64,000 bases of DNA from positions 124,001-188,000 of the forward strand of contig CAVXXB010000014.1 in NCBI GenBank assembly GCA_963765585.1, given 5' to 3'. The translations under genes and the position numbers were made by a program. Positions within the stretch are counted from its first letter, which is position 1. Each line of letters begins with the position of its first letter. This document shows, one piece after another, positions 58,786-64,000 of the stretch. The notes under the pieces were generated by a model. The model made no database searches and was not told the origin of the DNA. It saw only the letters and a program-made list of their open reading frames with translations. The stretch is from CAVXXB01 sp963765585 (GTDB lineage: Bacteria; Calditrichota; Calditrichia; JAJRVZ01).

Positions 58786-60768
58786 ATGGAAATCCCATTT
58801 CTGCCAGATATTATTATTATATTCAGTCTCTCAATTATCGTTCTTTTTATCTGTCATCAAATTCGTATTCCACCGATTGTAGGATTTATCATCACAGGAA
58901 TTCTAATCGGTCCTCATGGTTTTGCCCTGATAAAATCAGTCAAAGAGGTTGAACTCCTGGCCGAAATCGGGATTATATTTCTGCTTTTTACCATTGGAAT
59001 TGAATTTTCAATAAAAAATCTTTTACAAATTAAAAAATCTGCGCTGTTAGGTGGTTCACTGCAGGTCTTTATGACTGTATTGATTACTTATTTTATTGCC
59101 CGGCAGCTTGGCTTTCAATTTCATTTGTCGATATTTATTGGATTTCTTATAGCGCTTTCCAGCACTGCTATTGTGCTGAATATCCTTCAGTCAAGAGCAG
59201 AAATTAACAGTCCCCATGGCAGAACAACTTTTGCTGTCCTGATCTTTCAGGACATCATCATCGTGCCAATGATGTTATTCACACCTTATCTTTCTGGGAC
59301 ATCGGGTAATGCAGGCACCGCGTTACTTGTCTTAATGCTCAAAGGCCTCGGTATTATACTGCTTGTCTATGTAACTTCTAAATGGATTGTCCCCAAAGTG
59401 TTGTATCAAGTTACAAAAACAAGGATACGTGAGCTATTCTTGTTGGTAATTTTAGTGATCTGTCTGGCGACTGTGTGGATTACATCCAGTGCCGGGCTTT
59501 CCCTGGCCTTGGGTGCTTTTTTAGCTGGTTTAATAATTTCCAATTCCGAATACAGTCAAGATGCGCTAACGAATATTTTACCATTCAGGGATATTTTTTT
59601 AAGTTTCTTTTTTATTTCAATAGGTATGCTTCTCGATGTAGGTTTGGTTTTAGAACGTCCCATATTTATTGGTATTATTGCCCTTAGCATATTAGTCTTA
59701 AAAACTGTTATTGCCGGTTTAGTAACCATAATGCTGGGATATCCTCTGCGACAGGGTATTTTGGTTGGTCTCACCTTAAGTCAAGTTGGTGAATTTTCAT
59801 TTATATTATCAAAAACCGGTATTGAATACGGTTTACTTTCTGGGAATAATTATCAACTTTTTTTATCTGTTTCTGTCCTGACAATGGCCGCGACACCATT
59901 TATTATTGCTCTGGCACCACAAATTGCTAATCGGATTTTACTGGTAAAGTTTCCAAAAAAGTTAATAGCCGGTTTCTCACCTGAAAAGCATACTATAGTG
60001 ACAAAAAAAAAGGATCATCTTATTATAATTGGTTATGGGATTAACGGGAAAAATTTGGCCCGTGCAGCTAAGGAGACTCAGATACCGTATATAATCATTG
60101 AGATGAATCCCGATACTGTTCGCGTTGAGAAATCTCTGGGTGAACCTATTCAGTATGGAGATGCTACAAATGAATCGTTGCTGAAAAATGCAAATATCCA
60201 GGAAGCCAGAATTTTAGTCATAGCTATTTCCGACCCAACTGCCACCAACCGAATTACCCAAATGGCACGACAGTTAAATCCCACAATTTATATTATTGTG
60301 CGGACACGTTTTCTTCAGGAACTAAAGCCTCTATATACATTAGGTGCAGATGCAGTTATCCCGGAAGAATTTGAGACGTCGGTTGAGATCTTTACAAGGG
60401 TTCTTATGAAATATCTCGTCCCGAGAGATGAGATTAATAAATTTATATCCGAAGTCAGATCAGATAGTTATGAAATGTTTAGAAGCGCTTCCTTTGAGTC
60501 GTCATCGCTTCAAGAATTTGATTTTCATTTACCCAATGACAAAATAATTACCGCACGTGTAGGTAAAAAATCTTCATTTGTAAATAAGTCATTATCCGAG
60601 ATTAAATTACGGGAAGTACACGGTGTAACCCTATTAGCAATCCAGCGCAATTTGAAAATTTTATCAAATCCAGGTGGTGATACAAAAATACATGTTAATG
60701 ATATTTTGGTTTTTCTTGGAGAGCCTGGAAAAGTTGCTGCGTTGATGAATGTTTTCGACAATCATTAA
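58786..60768 (+). CDS. CPA2-family cation/proton antiporter with TrkA-N and TrkA-C domains (KefB-like)
   Basis: 660 residues. About 12-13 membrane helices over residues 1-385 (IRIPPIVGFIITGILIGPHG, LLAEIGIIFLLFTIGIEFSI, LIALSSTAIVLNIL, LALGAFLAGLIISNSEYSQD, LSQVGEFSFILSKTGIEYG). The TrkA-N domain about 408-525 starts DHLIIIGYGINGKNLARAAK. TrkA-C at about 575-655 has ITARVGKKSSFVNKSLSEIK and DILVFLGEPGKV. Exchanges K+ or Na+ for H+ across the inner membrane, gated by nucleotide binding. Complete, same direction as the TrkA-N/CA-like fusion 230 bases upstream; the two TrkA-N domains are clearly related and may pair. Confidence 0.93.
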   Translation: MEIPFLPDIIIIFSLSIIVLFICHQIRIPPIVGFIITGILIGPHGFALIKSVKEVELLAEIGIIFLLFTIGIEFSIKNLLQIKKSALLGGSLQVFMTVLITYFIARQLGFQFHLSIFIGFLIALSSTAIVLNILQSRAEINSPHGRTTFAVLIFQDIIIVPMMLFTPYLSGTSGNAGTALLVLMLKGLGIILLVYVTSKWIVPKVLYQVTKTRIRELFLLVILVICLATVWITSSAGLSLALGAFLAGLIISNSEYSQDALTNILPFRDIFLSFFFISIGMLLDVGLVLERPIFIGIIALSILVLKTVIAGLVTIMLGYPLRQGILVGLTLSQVGEFSFILSKTGIEYGLLSGNNYQLFLSVSVLTMAATPFIIALAPQIANRILLVKFPKKLIAGFSPEKHTIVTKKKDHLIIIGYGINGKNLARAAKETQIPYIIIEMNPDTVRVEKSLGEPIQYGDATNESLLKNANIQEARILVIAISDPTATNRITQMARQLNPTIYIIVRTRFLQELKPLYTLGADAVIPEEFETSVEIFTRVLMKYLVPRDEINKFISEVRSDSYEMFRSASFESSSLQEFDFHLPNDKIITARVGKKSSFVNKSLSEIKLREVHGVTLLAIQRNLKILSNPGGDTKIHVNDILVFLGEPGKVAALMNVFDNH

Positions 60769-60792
60769 ATTTAAAATGATAGCTAAATACTA

Positions 60793-61473
60793 TTATCTTC
60801 CTCGCTCCCACTCACTGTTTATAATTGTCAAATATTGTTCCTCACTCAACTTCACTGGGGTATAGTCAATACCCTGTCTTGACAGATTACGCACAAAAGC
60901 ACGCAGGTGATTCCGCGAACCTCTTAAAAGATTATCATAGACAAAAGTGACATCTTCGTTATCCACATTCTCATCAAGTTCATACTGAATATCCAGTATA
61001 TCAATCTCTTCTATGAGTGCCCCGACTTTTAAAGCTTCTACAAGAGAGACACTACCCTGATTTATAAGCGTGTTGTAGAGATCCTGCAAAGTTGCGTTTT
61101 TAAAGACTCCGATAGAATCGATCCCGACCGGATCATCTAATTCATATCTGTCAAGCAATGTTTTAATGGCGTCCATATGTCTTTGCTCAGCTCCTGAAAT
61201 GTTGTTAAAAACTCGTTGACCCCAATTATCATACATGGCAATATAAACATCGCGGGCAAGTTTTTCCTCTTCACGCATAAAGATTAATCCATCAGTTTCG
61301 CCCAGATTCAATTCCTCTATTGGATATTTGGCAATCGTTTCTGCAGTAATTACCGTGTTGGACTGGGCATTCCCCGCATCGGCTTCGAGTGCAGATGAGC
61401 AACTTGTTAAATTGAATAATCCCAGAGCGAATACTGATAACGTTATTGTTTTATAAATTTGTGAAAATCTCAT
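60793..61473 (-). CDS. DUF2202 ferritin-like lipoprotein
   Basis: 226 residues, AAGGA before the ATG. Lipoprotein signal ITLSVFALGLFNLTSC with Cys lipobox. The DUF2202 domain (about 55-226) is ferritin-like: LIFMREEEKLARDVYIAMYD, NISGAEQRHMDAIKTLLDRY, FVYDNLLRGSRNHLRAFVRN, with Glu/His positions (EEEK...EQRHMD...RNHLRAF) as in metal-binding four-helix bundles. Role unknown; periplasmic metal or redox function is a guess. Convergent with the antiporter gene and behind a terminator of its upstream neighbour. Confidence 0.88.
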   Translation of the reverse strand: MRFSQIYKTITLSVFALGLFNLTSCSSALEADAGNAQSNTVITAETIAKYPIEELNLGETDGLIFMREEEKLARDVYIAMYDNWGQRVFNNISGAEQRHMDAIKTLLDRYELDDPVGIDSIGVFKNATLQDLYNTLINQGSVSLVEALKVGALIEEIDILDIQYELDENVDNEDVTFVYDNLLRGSRNHLRAFVRNLSRQGIDYTPVKLSEEQYLTIINSEWERGR

Positions 61474-61500
61474 TATATTTTCCTTTCTAAATTTTGATCT

Positions 61501-61531
61501 AAAAAAAACCGGCCATATTGATGACCGGTTT
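61501..61531 (-). terminator. Rho-independent terminator of the Asp-repeat protein gene
   Basis: On the minus strand AAACCGGTC pairs with GGCCGGTTT (one wobble) and a run of eight T follows, 26 bases past the stop at 61557. Confidence 0.7.
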
Positions 61532-61556
61532 AAGATTGTGAGTTAATCTTGGTGAA

Positions 61557-62117
61557 CTATTTTTTACCACCGCGTTTTTGATTCCCTTTGGGTCCTGTAC
61601 CGTCACAGTCACCTGTTCCGGAACCATTGCCGGTACCCTTCATATTTTGGCTCTGGCCGCTTCCATTTCTATTCATTTGTCCGCTGCCGTCCTGTGGGCG
61701 TTCATAATCCGAATCTTGTCCGTTTGGAATTCCATCCCCATCACTATCCATGGCGTTGTCATTAACACCGTCACCATCTGCATCGACGAATCCTTTGGAG
61801 TTATTTCCTTTACGGGATTTTGAACCGTCATAATCTGCATCCTGGCCGTTGGGAATGCCGTCACCGTCATGATCGGGCGCATTGTCATTAAAACCATCAC
61901 CGTTTGCATCAACAAAGCCAACACCGTGTTGTCCTTTGGTCTGGGTCTTTGTGGCTGTTTTGGTTTGGTTCTGATTCTTTGCCTGTGTCTTGGTCGCAGT
62001 TTGGGTCTTGATCTGTTTCTGCTCTTCTTTTTTATCTTCAATAGAATCCTGAGCAAAACTGGTGGTTACAGCAAAAAAGATGGCTGCAAGGCTAAGGGTT
62101 AAAAATAAGTTCTTCAT
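61557..62117 (-). CDS. Exported thrombospondin-type-3-like calcium-repeat protein
   Basis: 186 residues, AAGGAG before the ATG, signal peptide MKNLFLTLSLAAIFFAVTTS. A Lys/Gln/Thr-rich low-complexity stretch (residues about 33-66, KTQTATKTQAKNQNQTKTAT like) precedes two nearly identical units: FVDANGDGFNDNAPDHDGDG IPNGQDADYDG and FVDADGDGVNDNAMDSDGDG IPNGQDSDYERP, i.e. DxDGDGxxN calcium loops. A Gly/Asn/Ser-rich tail ends with KRGGKK. Probably a small Ca-stabilised surface or periplasmic protein. Not homologous to a known enzyme. Confidence 0.85.
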   Translation of the reverse strand: MKNLFLTLSLAAIFFAVTTSFAQDSIEDKKEEQKQIKTQTATKTQAKNQNQTKTATKTQTKGQHGVGFVDANGDGFNDNAPDHDGDGIPNGQDADYDGSKSRKGNNSKGFVDADGDGVNDNAMDSDGDGIPNGQDSDYERPQDGSGQMNRNGSGQSQNMKGTGNGSGTGDCDGTGPKGNQKRGGKK

Positions 62118-62618
62118 GGTGTATCTCCTTAAGTAGTTGGTTAATATTTAAATAGTTGCATTAATAACGTCAATTAGCGTGCCAATAAAAACAATGGATA
62201 TCTAACCAATTGTTATTATAGGTGTTAGGTGTACACTTCAAAACGACCGGTCATTAGTCACTTCGACCAAATGGGCGAATATTGCGTCCGCTTAGACGGA
62301 TAAATAGTTTTAAGGTAGGATTTAACTTTGGGTAGTTTACAGCTGATGCTAAATATCAATAAATGATTTGGATGCGGTTATGACCTGGTTCCCAAACTGA
62401 GTTTGGGAGCCCAATTGTGTTCCCAAGTACAACTTGGGAACAAGTAAAGATATACTCAATCCTGTCCGTTTTTGGATCCCGTTGCTGTCGGGATTATCCT
62501 GTCTAAATAAAAAAAATTTCAATAGTGGTAATTTCCTTTGCCGATAAATAAATTATAAAAAAGTAATAATTTGTATTAATTTACCGTGATTGTTTTAAAA
62601 CAGGGGATTAATAATACC
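62118..62618. other. Gene-free stretch with REP-like hairpins
   Basis: About 500 bases. Two adjacent hairpins: GGTTCCCAAAC-TGA-GTTTGGGAGCC (62387-62411) and a perfect 10-bp stem GTTCCCAAGT-ACA-ACTTGGGAAC (62419-62441). Next is ATCCTGTCCG...GGATTATCCTGTC (62459-62502), related to the GxxExxY-flanking repeat. No gene. Confidence 0.6.
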
Positions 62619-63573
62619 ATGCAAAAGTTTCGCTCTTTTATAACCATTGCATTTCTGCTGGCTTCGGTCATCACTATTTTGCTGATAGCCATATTCGATA
62701 ATATGCTGCAGTTGCTGGCTGTTGATTTAATAAACCACTACTTGATACCGACAATCATTGTCCTTTTGATTTTTGTGGTTCTGCTATCGGCCGGAATTGT
62801 CTCCAATTCACACCGTTCCGAGGGATCATTAATCGGTAACGGATATTTTCAGACTGGCTATCCTCGAATTATTTCTGATTTCTGTCGGGCTGGGCTATTT
62901 CCGTTATTATATTCAGCAGCCTGGTAACATTGTGCTAAAACTCTCCCCGGGAGATACCAAAGAGTATATCACCGTGGGCCTGACACTTCAATCCGGCGAA
63001 ACTGCCAAAATGGATACCGTGACCGCGCCCGGAATGTTGAACAACCGGCCGGCCGGAGTATACCGTATCGAAACCCTTGACCCGGATGTCGCACATTTTC
63101 AGACGGATATCTTGCTGGAGCCCATGGAAACCAAGACGCTCGTCATACCCGTGGCTTTAAACTCAAAAACCCTGGCTGTGCAGACCGACCCCGGCGATGC
63201 TGAGATCTGGATTGATGATATCCACACGGCAAATACCCCATATACATTTATAATTGCCAATCGGGATACGGTTATTGTGGCCCTGAAAAAGGAAGGCTAC
63301 CAGACCTATCTCGATACAGTCAGTTTAGCCGAAAATGTGGATCTGGGGACCATTTCACTGGTGAAAGTTTATACCCTTAGGGTGTCTTGTGCCTATCCGG
63401 ATATCGGATATAAGATCTTTGATTCGGAAAGAAATATTGTTTTTTCGGGAAGGGGATCCCGGGCACTGCAATTGCCGGCAGGAAACTACCGGCTGGGCTA
63501 CGAGATTGGTGAGGGGCAATATGAATATAAATCAATTACATTGAACAGAAATAATACTGTGACGTTGCAATAA
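62619..63573 (+). CDS. Membrane-anchored PEGA-domain protein (one frameshift)
   Basis: Two frames (62619-62927 and 62932-63573) become one chain of about 317 residues if one G is removed at 62841-62842: …SLIGN then DIFRLAILELFLISVGLGYF RYYIQQPGNIVLKLSPGD. It has two N-terminal membrane helices (FITIAFLLASVITILLIAIF, LIPTIIVLLIFVVLLSAGIV), one more after the frameshift, and then an extracytoplasmic beta-rich part. The PEGA repeat is in SKTLAVQTDPGDAEIWIDDI, HTANTPYTFIIANRDTVIVA LKKEGYQTY. PEGA domains are surface-layer-associated; the function is unknown. ATG 62619 has AGGGGA 11 bases upstream. Confidence 0.75.
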
Positions 63574-63678
63574 TCATATTTAAATTCGATTTGCAAAATT
63601 TATAATCAGAAAAATCTTGGTTATTTGCGAACTCCCATTTTTGGGGCTAAACCCCGGGAAATTTGGGTGCTCTTATTA

Positions 63679-63698
63679 CCCCAGCCTAAAGGCTGGGG
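63679..63698. repeat. REP-like hairpin CCCCAGCC-TAAA-GGCTGGGG
   Basis: Perfect 8-bp stem in the gap behind the PEGA gene; preceded by AACCCCGGGAAATTTGGG (63649-63667). Too few T residues follow for a terminator. Confidence 0.65.
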
Positions 63699-63783
63699 CT
63701 AGTGAAGATTGTTAATATATTATTTTGTTGCGAATAGAGCCTGCTTCAAATATTTACCAAAACGATCAACCTAATTAATAATG

Positions 63784-63813
63784 AAAAAACCCCTGCCGAA
63801 ACAGGGGTTTTTA
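63784..63813. terminator. Bidirectional terminator-like hairpin (tRNA and PEGA ends)
   Basis: AAACCCCTG / CAGGGGTTT stem with A-run on the left and T-run on the right, so it could stop transcripts from both strands: the tRNA transcript (minus) and the PEGA gene (plus). Confidence 0.75.
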
Positions 63814-63874
63814 TATGGAGTCGGCGGGAAGGAATTTCTTCCTCCCCAATGCGCGCATGCCTAACCGATCCGTG

Positions 63875-63946
63875 AGCGAGAAGCAGGAATCGAACCTACA
63901 CCGCAATCCTGGAAGGATTGTGCTCTTCCATTTGAGCTACTCTCGC
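63875..63946 (-). tRNA. tRNA-Gly (anticodon TCC)
   Basis: Acceptor GCGAGAG / TTCTCGC (one G-T), D-arm GCTCAAATGGAAGAGC, anticodon stem-loop CAATC-CTTCCAG-GATTG, T-arm GTAGG-TTCGATT-CCTGC. No encoded CCA. Confidence 0.92.
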
Positions 63947-63952
63947 TTAATG

Positions 63953-64000
63953 TGGAGCCGAGAAGAATTGAACTTCTGACCTCTTGAATGCAAGCATTCA
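63953..64000 (-). tRNA. 3' part of a second tRNA (cut by the window edge)
   Basis: The minus strand gives T-arm AGAAG-TTCAATT-CTTCT and the acceptor 3' strand CGGCTCC, 6 bases before tRNA-Gly. The anticodon loop may read CTTGCAT (TGC, Ala), but I cannot close the anticodon stem, so identity is left open. Confidence 0.6.

Noticed and set aside
63953..64000. Definite call as tRNA-Ala
   Set aside because: The TGC triplet can be placed in a loop, but the stem does not pair and the 5' half is outside the window.

Overview
The window looks like a chromosomal contig of an AT-leaning, Gram-negative bacterium of the FCB superphylum (Ignavibacteria / Calditrichota / Marinimicrobia / KSB1-like). Three secreted proteins end in the NxPNPFNP-type C-terminal domain used for type IX secretion. 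There is a TonB-dependent receptor, a Thr/Gly/other tRNA set, and lipoprotein and outer-membrane genes. I cannot assign a genus from sequence alone.

Layout. 1-5.7 kb: one giant secreted beta-propeller / FG-GAP / beta-helix / Ig-repeat protein, broken by a frameshift and running off the left edge. 5.9-10 kb: a YyaL-type lipoprotein and an M28 peptidase. 10-12.7 kb: an ECF sigma factor, a HEAT-containing membrane anti-sigma-like protein and a DUF4097 protein in one operon. 12.9-20.9 kb: a tiny Cys-rich protein, M29 aminopeptidase, AlaS, a REP-associated transposase, a trans-sulfuration enzyme, RecX and RecA. 21.7-24.5 kb: a T9SS-exported acetylesterase and a GxxExxY gene boxed by inverted repeats. 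24.5-35 kb is a metabolic block: archaeal-type HMG-CoA synthase, thiolase and DUF35 protein, a fused AdoMet decarboxylase-spermidine synthase, a frameshifted AMP-forming acyl-CoA synthetase, a DUF4412 protein, a flavin reductase-like protein, homogentisate dioxygenase and 4-hydroxyphenylpyruvate dioxygenase. Tyrosine breakdown would yield acetoacetate and fumarate. The HMG-CoA synthase/thiolase set works on acetoacetyl-CoA, so these genes may be linked by carbon flow (inference). 35-52 kb: exported and envelope proteins, a 5'-nucleotidase, YraN, a class V aminotransferase, a CHASE2 adenylate cyclase and a UDP-sugar pyrophosphorylase.

52.4-60.8 kb reads as an accessory island next to tRNA-Thr. 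It holds a decayed tyrosine integrase, two MpsC/DUF2294 paralogues, two DksA/TraR zinc-finger proteins (one frameshifted), a 39-aa membrane peptide, a radical-SAM remnant and an amino-acid permease fused to PTS-EIIA and TrkA-C domains (broken). It also holds a TrkA-N domain fused to a beta-carbonic-anhydrase-like domain, and a CPA2 cation/proton antiporter. This is my best candidate for an undescribed system: a cation / inorganic-carbon / stress module. 60.8-64 kb: a DUF2202 lipoprotein, a calcium-repeat protein, a PEGA protein and two tRNAs.

Two features cut across the whole window. First, at least a dozen single-base (one 7-base) frameshifts break otherwise coherent proteins, often at short homopolymers; uncorrected sequencing indels are the simplest explanation. 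Second, intergenic gaps are crowded with families of imperfect word-like repeats and REP-like hairpins. Two of these repeats have even entered coding sequence.
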